DNA of 64,000 nucleotides from Myroides albus (GTDB lineage Bacteria; Bacteroidota; Bacteroidia; Flavobacteriales; Flavobacteriaceae). Where the stretch lies: the NCBI RefSeq assembly GCF_009711045.1, contig NZ_WMJX01000001.1, positions 62,001 through 126,000 on the forward strand. The letters are read 5' to 3'. The notes under the pieces are model-generated. The model ran no database searches, was not told where the DNA came from, and saw nothing but the letters and a program-made list of their open reading frames with translations. The position numbers were made by a program, and so were the translations under genes. This document shows, piece after piece, positions 56,146-64,000 of this stretch. Positions within the stretch are counted from its first letter, which is position 1; each line of letters opens with the position of its first letter.

Positions 56146-57099
56146 ATGGGAACCAAAATTCTTATCATAGGGGCTTGTGGACAAATTGGGTCAGAGCTAA
56201 CATTAAAGTTAAGAGGTATTTACGGAAACGATAACGTAGTTGCTTCTGATATACGAGAAGGGAACGCGAATCTGATGGAATCTGGGCCTTTCGAGATATT
56301 GAATGCTATGGATTTTGATGCTGTTTCAGCTGTGATCGAAAAGCATCAGATAGAAGAAGTTTACTTAATGGCTGCTTTGTTGTCAGCTACTGCTGAGAAG
56401 AATCCTGCTTTTGCATGGGAGTTGAATATGAACTCTCTTTTCCATGTTCTTAATTTGGCAAAAGAAGGAAAGATTAAGAAAATCTTTTGGCCGTCTTCAA
56501 TTGCTGTTTTTGGGCCTACTACTCCTCGTGTAATGACGCCTCAATATACTGTAATGGAACCAAGTACTGTGTACGGTATCTCTAAGCAAACTGGAGAGCG
56601 CTGGTGTGAATATTACTTTAATAAGTATGGTGTAGATGTAAGAAGTATTCGCTATCCAGGTTTAATTTCTTGGACTACTCCTCCTGGAGGTGGGACAACA
56701 GACTATGCGGTTGATATTTTCTATAAGGCGATTGAGGATAAACATTACAACTGTTTTTTATCTGAAAAATCAGCTTTGCCTATGATGTATATGGACGATG
56801 CTTTGAATGCTACAGTTGGTATTATGCAAGCGAAAAAAGAAGATATAAAAATCCGTTCATCGTACAACCTTGGTGGAATCTCGTTTACGCCTGAGGAAAT
56901 TTACGCAGAAATCAAAAAACACATTCCTGATTTTACAATCGAATACAATTCTGACTTTAGACAAGCTATTGCCGATAGTTGGCCAGCAAGTATTGATGAT
57001 AGTGCAGCTCAAACTGACTGGAATTGGAGTCACAAGTATGACCTTGAGGCATTAACCAAAGTTATGTTGGAAAACTTGACAAGAGTTTTAGCAAAATAA
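56146..57099 (+). CDS. tdh: SDR-type L-threonine 3-dehydrogenase
   Basis: The 317-residue protein has the NAD loop GACGQIGSEL, SSIAVFGP and the catalytic Y143-GIS-K147, with PGLISWTTPPGGGTTDYAV. This matches the epimerase-like threonine dehydrogenases described in Flavobacterium, which oxidise L-threonine to 2-amino-3-ketobutyrate, rather than sugar epimerases. The size fits. Monocistronic with a clear terminator. Confidence 0.88.
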   Translation: MGTKILIIGACGQIGSELTLKLRGIYGNDNVVASDIREGNANLMESGPFEILNAMDFDAVSAVIEKHQIEEVYLMAALLSATAEKNPAFAWELNMNSLFHVLNLAKEGKIKKIFWPSSIAVFGPTTPRVMTPQYTVMEPSTVYGISKQTGERWCEYYFNKYGVDVRSIRYPGLISWTTPPGGGTTDYAVDIFYKAIEDKHYNCFLSEKSALPMMYMDDALNATVGIMQAKKEDIKIRSSYNLGGISFTPEEIYAEIKKHIPDFTIEYNSDFRQAIADSWPASIDDSAAQTDWNWSHKYDLEALTKVMLENLTRVLAK

Positions 57100-57109
57100 G
57101 ATAAATCTT

Positions 57110-57141
57110 AAAACGCCAGAGTATTTGCTCTGGCGTTTTTT
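57110..57141. terminator. Terminator after tdh
   Basis: A perfect 12-bp stem AAAACGCCAGAG / CTCTGGCGTTTT with loop TATTTG and a T-run. It touches the end of the minus-strand small gene at 57140 and can serve both sides. Confidence 0.93.
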
Positions 57142-57313
57142 ATTTCTTAAGCTTTTTGAATACTAATTTATATAAGGGTATAATAGTAATGACTAAAGCT
57201 GCGATAATTACAATTGTACTTAGATTGTCCGATAGTAATCTTTGTGTTTTTAAGATTAAGGCTACTGCAAAAACAATCAATCCTACGACTAAAAGCTTTA
57301 AATTGTTATTCAT
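57140..57313 (-). CDS. Small two-helix membrane protein
   Basis: ATG at 57313 gives 57 residues: a short polar start (MNNNLK), two hydrophobic helices (about 6-20 and 31-47) separated by KTQRLLSDNL, and a basic end KLVFKKLKK. The basic C-terminus and helix pattern favour a real membrane protein. It overlaps no other gene and ends at the tdh terminator. A similar small gene lies 32 bp upstream. Function unknown. Confidence 0.6.
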   Translation of the reverse strand: MNNNLKLLVVGLIVFAVALILKTQRLLSDNLSTIVIIAALVITIIPLYKLVFKKLKK

Positions 57314-57345
57314 TTTTTCTAATTTGTACAAATATAGATAATAAC

Positions 57346-57513
57346 TTAAAGTTTATTGAATAAATATATTACTAAAGGACTTACAATCATTACAAAGGAA
57401 ATTGTAATGAAAAAATAGGCTGTTTGTGCATTCAGTATGCCAAATTGGAAAAGCAAGATAGAAAGTGCTAATATTCCTAAACCTAATAATAAAATAAGTG
57501 TATTTCTTTTCAT
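57346..57513 (-). CDS. Small two-helix membrane protein, second of a pair
   Basis: An open frame of 55 residues from ATG at 57513 (an in-frame ATG at 57519 is also possible). It starts with MKRNTLILLLG, has two hydrophobic helices (about 5-24 and 32-51) and ends YLFNKL. It runs in the same direction as the 57-residue gene and has a similar plan, so the pair may be a small operon or an old duplication. Nothing identifies the function. Confidence 0.55.
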   Translation of the reverse strand: MKRNTLILLLGLGILALSILLFQFGILNAQTAYFFITISFVMIVSPLVIYLFNKL

Positions 57514-57609
57514 TTGCATAGGTTGTTTATTAAATAATAAAATTACTCATAAAATACAATATAAACACTTCTTTTGAAGTGTATTAACTTCTATTAAAGA
57601 TATAGTGAT

Positions 57610-58902
57610 ATGGAAAATAAAATAAAAGAGATTGTAAACTGTGCAAATCAGTCCTACTCTAAGTGGAGAAAGCAGGATATAGAGCATAGAATAACTTACT
57701 TAAAAGCTTTGAAAAACAATTTGTTAGCTAATAAAGAACACTATGCTTCTCTGATGACAAAGGATATGAATAAGCCTTTAATACAAGCTATAGGAGAAGT
57801 AGAAAAGTGTGGTAAATTAATTGATTATTATATTGATCACGGTAAAGAGATATTGAAAGGACGCACGATTGCAACAGAGTGGTCAGAAGTATATGTCGTT
57901 AATGATCCCTTGGGAGTGATATTAGGTGTGATGCCTTGGAACTTTCCTTTTTGGCAGGTATTTAGATTCGCTGTACCAACCTTATTAGCGGGAAATACAG
58001 TCATCGTAAAACATGCGAGTAATGTGCCTTTAAGTGCAGAAGCACTTGAGAATTGCTTTAAAGTAGAAGGCTTTGAGCAAGTTTACTTCAATGTTACTAT
58101 TCCTGGTAAAGAAGTCAATTCGCTAATAGAAAGTCCTTACATAAAAGGAGTTTCTTTGACGGGAAGTGAAGCAGCAGGTAGTTCTGTTGCCAAAAAAGCT
58201 GGTGAATTAATTAAACCTGTCGTATTAGAATTGGGAGGAAGTAATGCCTTTATTGTTTGTCAAGACGCAAATCTCGCTAAAGTTATTCCTGTAGCTGTGA
58301 ATGCAAGATTTCAGAATACTGGTCAAAGTTGCATTGCAGGAAAGCGTTTTTTAGTACACAATGCTTTGAAAGAGCAGTTCATCGAGCAATTTCAATTAGA
58401 GGTGAGCAAATTAAAGAGAGGAGATCTATTTGATAAGAACACTACGATTGGGTTAATGGCGAGGGAAGACTTGGCGATAGAGTTGGAAAGTATTATGAAA
58501 GCATCTATTTCTCAAGGAGCACGATTAGTGTTTGGTGGTCATCGCGAAGGAAGTTGGTTCGAACCTACTTTACTCGCTGAAGTTACTCCTGAGATGGAGG
58601 CTTTTAGACAAGAGACTTTTGGTCCTTTAGCAGTAGTTGTAGGTTTTGATACCTTAGAGGAAGCGATACAGTTGAGTAATGATTCTCGCTTCGGTTTAGG
58701 CGTGTCTATCTTTAGTGAAGATGTTGACTTACTGAGAAGTAGAGTTAGTGATTTTGAAGATGGAGCAGTGTTTATCAATGAGATGGTAATCTCAGATCCA
58801 CGAGTGCCTTTTGGGGGAAATAAGTTTTCTGGTATTGGTAGAGAAATGTCTGAAGAAGGATTATTGGCATTTGTCAATAAGAAATCAGTAATAATAAAAT
58901 AG
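57610..58902 (+). CDS. NAD(P)-dependent aldehyde dehydrogenase (succinate-semialdehyde type)
   Basis: The 430-residue enzyme has the nucleotide-binding region [24 protein letters not shown], the catalytic pair E207 (VLELGGSN) and C241 ([12 protein letters not shown]), spaced 34 residues as usual, and [13 protein letters not shown] near the end. It resembles the Sad/YneI group of succinate-semialdehyde dehydrogenases but begins about 25 residues later than those. A 7-bp hairpin (ACACTTC-TTTT-GAAGTGT, 57565-57582) lies in the leader. Confidence 0.88.
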   Translation: MENKIKEIVNCANQSYSKWRKQDIEHRITYLKALKNNLLANKEHYASLMTKDMNKPLIQAIGEVEKCGKLIDYYIDHGKEILKGRTIATEWSEVYVVNDPLGVILGVMPWNFPFWQVFRFAVPTLLAGNTVIVKHASNVPLSAEALENCFKVEGFEQVYFNVTIPGKEVNSLIESPYIKGVSLTGSEAAGSSVAKKAGELIKPVVLELGGSNAFIVCQDANLAKVIPVAVNARFQNTGQSCIAGKRFLVHNALKEQFIEQFQLEVSKLKRGDLFDKNTTIGLMAREDLAIELESIMKASISQGARLVFGGHREGSWFEPTLLAEVTPEMEAFRQETFGPLAVVVGFDTLEEAIQLSNDSRFGLGVSIFSEDVDLLRSRVSDFEDGAVFINEMVISDPRVPFGGNKFSGIGREMSEEGLLAFVNKKSVIIK

Positions 58903-58952
58903 AAATAGTGTTAATTTTTAGTAATTTTGGTTAATACATAAATGTGTTAATC

Positions 58953-59594
58953 ATGGTGGATACTTTTATCGAATTTTATGATAAGATCAATTTTGTTGAT
59001 TTAATTGAGTTTTGTGGAACATTTGCATTTGCTATTTCAGGGGTTCGTTTAGCTTCAGCAAAAAGTGTGGATTGGTTCGGCGCTTTTGTCATTGGATTTG
59101 TCACTGCTACAGGTGGAGGAACTCTCCGTGATCTATTGCTAAACACAACGCCATTCTGGTTGTTATCAAGTGTTTATGCGTGGTGTACAATTCTGGCTTT
59201 ACTTACTGTTATTCTGTTTAGAAAACAGTTGGTACGTCTGAACAACACGTTTTTGTGGTTTGACAGCATTGGCTTAGGTCTTTTCGTTGTGGTAGGAACG
59301 GAAAAAGCAATAGCATTTGGTTATCCTTTTTGGGTAGTTGTAATTTTAGCGACTATTACGGGAACTGTAGGAAGTATAATACGCGATATAATGATTAATG
59401 AAATTCCTGCCATGTTTAGGCAAGAGTGGTATGCCTTAGTGTGTATTTTTGGAGTGATGATTTACTATGGGTTAATTTATTTGAAGATGTCTGAGCCAGT
59501 AGTACAAGTTCTTACAGCAGCTTCTGTTTTTGTAATTCGTTTACTGGCAACTCGTTATAAATTGGGGCTTCCGACATTGAAGGATGAAGATTAA
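58953..59594 (+). CDS. TRIC/UPF0126 family cation channel-like protein
   Basis: ATG at 58953 is chosen over an in-frame GTG at 58944. The 213-residue protein has seven hydrophobic segments in two repeats, each with a glycine-rich motif (FAFAISGVRLA, TATGGGTLRDLLL; ATITGTVGSIIRDIM). Related proteins form trimeric monovalent-cation channels. It is 50 bp after the aldehyde dehydrogenase gene and possibly cotranscribed. Confidence 0.87.
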   Translation: MVDTFIEFYDKINFVDLIEFCGTFAFAISGVRLASAKSVDWFGAFVIGFVTATGGGTLRDLLLNTTPFWLLSSVYAWCTILALLTVILFRKQLVRLNNTFLWFDSIGLGLFVVVGTEKAIAFGYPFWVVVILATITGTVGSIIRDIMINEIPAMFRQEWYALVCIFGVMIYYGLIYLKMSEPVVQVLTAASVFVIRLLATRYKLGLPTLKDED

Positions 59595-59622
59595 AAAAAG
59601 TATTTTTTTTTGATTTTTTAGT

Positions 59623-59652
59623 TTGTATAAATGAAATTTCGTTCTATATTTG
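59623..59652 (+). promoter_or_regulatory. Promoter of tRNA-Asn
   Basis: TTG at 59623-59625, a 19-bp spacer and TATATTTG at 59645-59652 match the Bacteroidota consensus exactly. Transcription would begin about 20 bp before the tRNA. Confidence 0.82.
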
Positions 59653-59676
59653 CATCGCAATAAAGGTAACACACCT

Positions 59677-59750
59677 TCCTCCTTAGCTCAGTTGGTTAGA
59701 GCATCTGACTGTTAATCAGAGGGTCCTTGGTTCGAGCCCAAGAGGGGGAG
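59677..59750 (+). tRNA. tRNA-Asn (anticodon GTT)
   Basis: A 74-nt cloverleaf: acceptor TCCTCCT with AGGGGGA (one T-G pair), D-arm GCTCAGTTGGTTAGAGC, anticodon loop CTGTTAA with anticodon GTT, T-arm CTTGG-TTCGAGC-CCAAG and discriminator G. The CCA end is not encoded. An intrinsic terminator follows directly. Confidence 0.97.
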
Positions 59751-59753
59751 CAG

Positions 59754-59783
59754 AAAGCCAGACAGAAATGTCTGGCTTTTTTT
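59754..59783 (+). terminator. Intrinsic terminator of tRNA-Asn
   Basis: AAAGCCAGACA pairs with TGTCTGGCTTT around GAAA, followed by T4. It begins 4 bp after the tRNA. Confidence 0.93.
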
Positions 59784-60444
59784 ATTTACACTACTTTTTG
59801 TTGTTCTGGAAGTATGTGGTTAACACATTTGAGTCTAAAGTAGAACACAATCTTAATAATATTTCTATTCTTTCTCGTTTATCCTTTCCTCTTACAGTGG
59901 AAAAAGTTTGTGTTTTGAGTAAATTTTAGTGAGTTTGATGTGTTTTAGTGGTTAAAAGCGCTTAAGAAGAAGTAGTCAATCATTGATCTAAGCAGTTATC
60001 CTAATTTTCAATACTTATTTATTGTTTGAGCCTTTTTACTTTGGAAAGAATTGAGGCAACGATAGAGTTGAAGTCCTTCAGGGTGAATTAAACACAGGGA
60101 ATAACTGTGTTTTCTTTGGACTTTCTAAGAGGTTTCTTGGGGTATTCTTCGAGTTTTGCTTGTAGGAAGCCTTGTTTTTCCAAGAAAACCCCAAGCAAAC
60201 TGCGAGAATACTCGAAGAAAGTGGCTACATCTTTACAAGTAGGTGGAGGTTAATTTGGCAAAACAGAATATTGGGATCACATGCAAATTTTGTGAATAAG
60301 CTTATAGGTCGTTTAGGTAAGAACTATTGTTGAGTTCGCGATGAGATAAGATTAAGTTCAATGAGTGTTGTAGAGGGATAGCTGTTGCTTGTAACAAGGG
60401 ATTAATTCTAAAAATGGTTGTGATAATGTCAACACATGAGTAAC
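59784..60444. other. 661-bp gap after tRNA-Asn with structured segment
   Basis: No protein-coding gene is supported; a 77-codon minus-strand frame at 60302-60535 runs antiframe into the next gene. The segment 60071-60219 is rich in inverted repeats. Confidence 0.65.
60071..60219. other. Structured non-coding element (nested hairpins)
   Basis: Element A: AAGTCC (60071-60076) pairs with GGACTT (60118-60123) and encloses AAACACAG/CTGTGTTT (60090-60112). Element B: TTCTTCGAG (60145-60153) pairs with CTCGAAGAA (60211-60219) and TTTGCTTG (60155-60162) with CAAGCAAA (60192-60199), with an 11-nt bulge on one side. It could be a small RNA or the remnant of a repeat element. No promoter was identified. 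Confidence 0.45.
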
Positions 60445-61407
60445 CTACTTTCCCTTGTAATAGATAGGTAAAAAAAGAAAGGAAAGTGCACCGAAAATGA
60501 TTACAATCCCTGTTTGAGTAGTCCATAGAATCCATCCAAATGCAGTTCCTGCTACAAGTGATACATCAAAAAGGAGTAAAAGTTGTGCAATGATTAATGG
60601 GAAAGCTCCAAAGCCTCCATTGGTAAACGAAACAGCAAAACTACCTGCAACAAACGACGATATGACAATAGGAAAGCTTAATCCACTTGTGTCTGGTAAG
60701 GCATGCATACCAAAGTAGAAAGTCGCGATATAACCTACCCAAATCAACAGTGTATAGAAAAGAAATGATTTCTTATGGGGCATTTTCATGGTGCTACTCA
60801 AGCCTTCTCCCAAGCCTCTTAGTTTGTTTTTGATAAGCGTGATTACCTTCCACTTTAAGTGTTTGAAAACAAAATAAATAGTAGCGACTCCTACAAGAGC
60901 TAAGATTCCTAAAATAAGTAATTTTTCGAAGGGAACATATTTTGACAGGAAGTCCTTTAGTACTGTAAACTGTAGCGATAACGCGAGTAATACACAGAAT
61001 AGCAAACAAAATAAGTCAACTATACGTTCTGATACGATACTCCCAAATCCTTTGTCAAAGGGAACTTTCTCGTATTTCTGTAACACTAAAGCACGTGATA
61101 CTTCTCCTGATCGAGGAACTGTTAAGTTTAATAAGTACCCTATGGATATCGCCATGAAATTGGTTGTCGTAGAGCAGGAATGCCCCATGTATTTCAAAGC
61201 AAATTTCCAGCGATAGGCTCGCGCCCAAAGGCTTAAAATAGAAAAGATTGAGGCGATGAAAATGTAGTTGTAATTAGCACCTTTAAAGTACTGTATCATC
61301 TCGTCGATCTGCTCAGAGGTAAACTGACGGAAAGCGTAATAAACCAAAAAAACTCCCAACAAAAGTGGGAGTAGTATATTGGCTATTTTGCTTATTTTTT
61401 TTTTCAA
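60445..61407 (-). CDS. UPF0104/lysylphosphatidylglycerol synthase transmembrane-domain protein
   Basis: The 320-residue protein has about eight membrane helices and the family phrases AYRWKFALKYMGHSC, NLTVPRSGEVSRALVLQKYE and TNGGFGAFPLIIAQLL. It corresponds to the flippase-like membrane part of MprF without the lysyl-transferase domain. Such proteins may move lipids across the inner membrane; the substrate is unknown. It starts 8 bp after panD on the minus strand, so is cotranscribed with panC-panD. Confidence 0.85.
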   Translation of the reverse strand: MKKKISKIANILLPLLLGVFLVYYAFRQFTSEQIDEMIQYFKGANYNYIFIASIFSILSLWARAYRWKFALKYMGHSCSTTTNFMAISIGYLLNLTVPRSGEVSRALVLQKYEKVPFDKGFGSIVSERIVDLFCLLFCVLLALSLQFTVLKDFLSKYVPFEKLLILGILALVGVATIYFVFKHLKWKVITLIKNKLRGLGEGLSSTMKMPHKKSFLFYTLLIWVGYIATFYFGMHALPDTSGLSFPIVISSFVAGSFAVSFTNGGFGAFPLIIAQLLLLFDVSLVAGTAFGWILWTTQTGIVIIFGALSFLFLPIYYKGK

Positions 61408-61415
61408 TTTGAGTA

Positions 61416-61766
61416 TTAACCTAATTGATTTGTTTCTTCATTAGGAAAAATAATAGAAGGCTTAAATGTTTTAGCTTCTTCAAAATCCAGGATACCATAC
61501 GTAATGATAATGATGATATCTCCTTTGTGTACTTTACGCGCAGCAGGTCCATTCAAGCAGATTTCTCCACTGTTTCTTGGTCCTGGAATAGCATAAGTTT
61601 CAAAGCGTTCTCCGTTATTGATGTTAACAATAGAAACTTTTTCTCCTTCAATGATGTTAGAGGCTTCCATTAAAACTTCATCAATCGTAATACTACCGAT
61701 ATAATGTAAATCTGCTCCAGTTACTTTTACACGGTGGATTTTTGATTTTACAACTTCAATTTGCAT
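61416..61766 (-). CDS. panD: Aspartate 1-decarboxylase
   Basis: The 116-residue proenzyme makes beta-alanine for coenzyme A. The self-cleavage site G24-S25 ([12 protein letters not shown]) is at the same position as in E. coli PanD; cleavage turns S25 into the pyruvoyl cofactor. Also seen are [15 protein letters not shown] and [17 protein letters not shown]. It lies 11 bp after panC, whose product uses its beta-alanine. Confidence 0.96.
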   Translation of the reverse strand: MQIEVVKSKIHRVKVTGADLHYIGSITIDEVLMEASNIIEGEKVSIVNINNGERFETYAIPGPRNSGEICLNGPAARKVHKGDIIIIITYGILDFEEAKTFKPSIIFPNEETNQLG

Positions 61767-61777
61767 TTTGAGTTTGT

Positions 61778-62626
61778 TTAATTAAATGATAAATTGTCAA
61801 TTAAGCGAATACCTTCAATATGTGCAACTAGAAAACCTCTATATTTCTGTCCTTCAGTTTTTTGAATGACAGGTTTTAGAGTTTCTTCACTTGCAATGGT
61901 GAAGTATTCGAGTTCAAAGTTAGAATTATTTTTAAATTCACTATCAACAAATTGCTGAACTTTTTCAATACTTTCTGTCGCAAATAGTGTTTTAGCTTGT
62001 TTTAACACTTCGTATAAAAAAGTTGCTTTGTGCAAACCGTCATTCGAAATGCGCTCATTGCGTGAACTCATTGCTAAACCATCTTCACCGCGGAAAATTG
62101 GCACACCTACAATTGTTACGGGGATGTGTTTTTTTTCTACCAATTTCTTGATGATTAACAATTGTTGAAAATCTTTTTCTCCAAAGTATGCTTTTGTGGG
62201 AAGTACTAATTCAAAAAGTTTGCTTACAATAGTACCTACCCCATCAAAGTGTCCTGGGCGTGAAGCTCCTTCCATTTCATTTTCTAATCCGTCAAAATCA
62301 AATGATTGAGCTACTGCATTGTCACCGTAGATTTCTTCCACTGAAGGCGCAAATACAACAATTTGTTCAGAAAGAGAGGATATTGTCTCAATATCTCTTT
62401 CTAATGTACGCGGGTATTTTGCTAAATCGTCTGCATTGTTGAATTGCGTTGGATTGACAAAAATACTCACTACCGTACAATCATTTTCATTTAATGATTG
62501 TGCCATTAATGACAGGTGACCATTGTGAATAGCCCCCATCGTAGGTACCAAACCTATAGCCTTATTTGCATCACGTAATGGTTTTAAATACGCTTGTAAA
62601 TCGGCTTTTGTACTAAAAAGAAACAT
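61778..62626 (-). CDS. panC: Pantothenate synthetase (pantoate-beta-alanine ligase)
   Basis: The 282-residue enzyme joins pantoate and beta-alanine with ATP. Motifs: [10 protein letters not shown] with H34 and H37, [21 protein letters not shown] and the KMSKS-like MSSRN. It is first in the operon panC-panD-flippase on the minus strand. A perfect -7 box (TAATTTTG, minus, 62657-62650) lies 24 bp upstream. Confidence 0.96.
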   Translation of the reverse strand: MFLFSTKADLQAYLKPLRDANKAIGLVPTMGAIHNGHLSLMAQSLNENDCTVVSIFVNPTQFNNADDLAKYPRTLERDIETISSLSEQIVVFAPSVEEIYGDNAVAQSFDFDGLENEMEGASRPGHFDGVGTIVSKLFELVLPTKAYFGEKDFQQLLIIKKLVEKKHIPVTIVGVPIFRGEDGLAMSSRNERISNDGLHKATFLYEVLKQAKTLFATESIEKVQQFVDSEFKNNSNFELEYFTIASEETLKPVIQKTEGQKYRGFLVAHIEGIRLIDNLSFN

Positions 62627-62649
62627 CCGCTTCGTGTTTAAAATAATGG

Positions 62650-62696
62650 CAAAATTAGTTATTTAAGAAATAACTCCATAAAATTTTGTAAATTTG
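62650..62696. promoter_or_regulatory. Divergent promoters around a 19-bp palindrome
   Basis: Minus-strand TAATTTTG (62657-62650) points to panC and plus-strand TAAATTTG (62689-62696) to the glycogen-synthase-like gene. Between them AGTTATTT-AAG-AAATAACT (62657-62675) is a perfect 8-bp inverted repeat, well placed as a shared operator. Confidence 0.55.
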
Positions 62697-62735
62697 CAAC
62701 GTTTATTTATTTCACAAAAGAAATTAAAAATCAAG

Positions 62736-63539
62736 ATGAAAGATAAGAGGATATTATACGTATCATCTGAAGTGGTACCGTATTTAGCAGAAAATGAAGT
62801 TTCATTAATGTCTTATGACGCTCCAAAGATGATCAACGATCAAGGTGGGCAAATAAGAATTTTTATGCCGAGATATGGTAGTATTAACGAAAGAAGACAT
62901 CAATTACACGAAGTAATTAGACTATCGGGTATGAACTTGGTAGTGAATGATATGGATATGCCTTTGATTATTAAAGTTGCTTCAATTCCAAAGGAGCGTA
63001 TCCAAGTGTATTTCATTGATAATGATGAGTACTTTAAGCGCAAGTCTACGTTTACAGATGATGATGGAAAACTTTTTCCAGACAATGATGAAAGGGCAAT
63101 CTTCTTTACAAAAGGAGTTATAGAGACAGTTAAGAAATTAAATTGGGTACCTGATGTTATTCACGTTCAAGGGTGGATGGCTTCTTTATTACCAGTTTAT
63201 TTAAAACACTACTACAAAGACGAAACAATCTTTGCAGATACAAAAATTGTTACATCTGTATTTGAAAAAGGGTTTGAAGGTGACTTGAGCAACAATATGA
63301 AAGCAAAAGTTGCGTTTGATGAGTTACCAGAGGAAGTGATTTCTGAATTTGGTGAATCTACTTACGATAATATTATGAAGAATGCGATTAACCATTCAGA
63401 TGGTGTAATCATCGCTTCAGAGAATGTAGATTCAAATTTAACAAAATATATAGAATCTATTGAAAAACCTTTTTTACCTTACGTCGGTAAAGATCAATTT
63501 GCAGAGGCTTATTCAGAGTTTTACAAGAAATTCTTTTAA
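62736..63539 (+). CDS. Shortened glycogen/starch-synthase-like protein
   Basis: ATG at 62736 is chosen (the frame is open 42 bp upstream from another codon). The 267 residues match only the N-terminal GT5 catalytic domain (ILYVSSEVVPYLAENEVS, GQIRIFMPRYGSINERRH, VPDVIHVQGWMASLLPVYLK). The KxGGL ADP-glucose motif is replaced by LAENEVS, HxHDW by HVQGW, and the second Rossmann domain is absent. It is probably not an active glycogen synthase; a binding or regulatory role is possible. Confidence 0.82.
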   Translation: MKDKRILYVSSEVVPYLAENEVSLMSYDAPKMINDQGGQIRIFMPRYGSINERRHQLHEVIRLSGMNLVVNDMDMPLIIKVASIPKERIQVYFIDNDEYFKRKSTFTDDDGKLFPDNDERAIFFTKGVIETVKKLNWVPDVIHVQGWMASLLPVYLKHYYKDETIFADTKIVTSVFEKGFEGDLSNNMKAKVAFDELPEEVISEFGESTYDNIMKNAINHSDGVIIASENVDSNLTKYIESIEKPFLPYVGKDQFAEAYSEFYKKFF

Positions 63540-63572
63540 GATAAACTAATTAAAAAATTCTGTTATTAATAC

Positions 63573-64000
63573 ATGAATCAGAAAAATATCATCAAAGGGT
63601 TATTCCTTTCGTTAGGTTTAATTACACTACAGGCTTGTGACAGCGATTTTACAGAGACTGGCGCAGACATTATTGGAGGTGGAGAATACCAAGTAGAGTC
63701 ATATATCGTAGAAGATATTAAGGCATATAACCAACCTTATGGACCAACAGATGCTTCAAGATTACCTGAGGTTTCGATAGGTTCTTATGATGATGGTATT
63801 TTTGGAGTTAAATCTAAAAGTATTGCTCTAAACTTTGCTACTCCAAGTATCTTGAACGAGATTGACAATACAATCCAGGTGGATTCAGCTTATATCTATT
63901 TGCCTTATTACAATACGGAAGTAGAAAAAGTGGAGAACGATGTTACTTCTTATAAGTTGAAAAGTAGATACGGGAATGGAATATTTAAGTTGGAAGTTTT
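63573..64000 (+). CDS. DUF4270-type lipoprotein, N-terminal part
   Basis: The frame from ATG at 63573 stays open to the window end (142 full codons). It has a lipoprotein signal with lipobox LQAC followed by DSDFTETGAD, acidic as in surface-exported lipoproteins, and the phrases GADIIGGGEYQVESY and SAYIYLPYYNTE typical of DUF4270 proteins. Its place 33 bp after the glycogen-synthase-like gene is the usual flavobacterial order as I recall it. Function unknown. Confidence 0.8.
   Translation, partial: MNQKNIIKGLFLSLGLITLQACDSDFTETGADIIGGGEYQVESYIVEDIKAYNQPYGPTDASRLPEVSIGSYDDGIFGVKSKSIALNFATPSILNEIDNTIQVDSAYIYLPYYNTEVEKVENDVTSYKLKSRYGNGIFKLEV

Noticed and set aside
59677..59783. tRNA-associated integration site
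   Set aside because: No repeat of the tRNA 3' end and no integrase downstream; the tRNA simply has its own terminator.
60302..60535. 77-codon minus-strand frame
   Set aside because: Overlaps the flippase-like gene in another frame and encodes Cys/Tyr-rich sequence without features; treated as a shadow.

Overview
The window comes from an AT-rich member of the Bacteroidota, most likely the family Flavobacteriaceae. This rests on the gliding and type IX secretion genes (a SprE/PorW-like protein and GldH), TonB receptors with an N-terminal carboxypeptidase-regulatory domain, lipoproteins with surface-export-like acidic signals, a PafA phosphatase, and promoters of the Bacteroidota type (TTG, 19 bp, TAnnTTTG; the tRNA-Asn promoter matches exactly). 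Genus is not assigned. Nearly all of the sequence is chromosomal housekeeping. There is no transposase, integrase, phage gene or CRISPR array.

Layout. 1-7151: end of a SprE/PorW-like gene, bactofilin, AtpZ, a small membrane protein and atpBEFHAG; the beta and epsilon genes are not here. 7277-9210: MTA/SAH nucleosidase and a secreted endonuclease/phosphatase-family enzyme. 9341-14291: TonB receptor and DUF5689 lipoprotein, divergent from that enzyme. 14584-18951: ricT, gldH and a class A penicillin-binding protein. 19023-23606: CoA-transferase, universal stress protein, a nucleoside-diphosphate-sugar epimerase-like protein and a secreted phosphodiesterase. 23661-30218: three tandem copies of a two-gene cassette (surface lipoprotein with a PCMD-like domain plus a small outer-membrane barrel). 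30705-34987: GNAT-nitrilase fusion, a short SSB and a two-component system. 35756-37870: mgtC and mgtE. 38086-44354: heavy-metal RND efflux operon. 44446-46889: HAD phosphatase, deoxyhypusine-synthase-like protein and a Crp-like regulator. 47237-59594: pafA, M16 protease, mfd, threonine dehydrogenase, two small membrane proteins, aldehyde dehydrogenase and a TRIC-type channel. 59677-59750: tRNA-Asn. 60445-64000: a flippase-like protein, panD, panC, a shortened glycogen-synthase-like protein and the start of a DUF4270 lipoprotein.

The most interesting signals are these. (1) Five TTCTAA-like hexamers lie exactly 11 bp apart directly upstream of the mgtC promoter and downstream of an OmpR-type regulator/kinase pair. 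The layout resembles a PhoP box, and an upstream mini-ORF and alternative hairpins follow in the leader. (2) The triplicated surface-lipoprotein/barrel cassette carries a near-identical 110-bp tract shared by two copies, suggesting gene conversion, and four phased 11-bp GC-rich repeats sit upstream of the array. (3) Stable hairpins lie inside the atp operon exactly after atpE and atpA, the genes for the two most abundant subunits encoded there. (4) The deoxyhypusine-synthase-like protein lacks the catalytic lysine, and the glycogen-synthase-like protein lacks its sugar-nucleotide motif and second domain.
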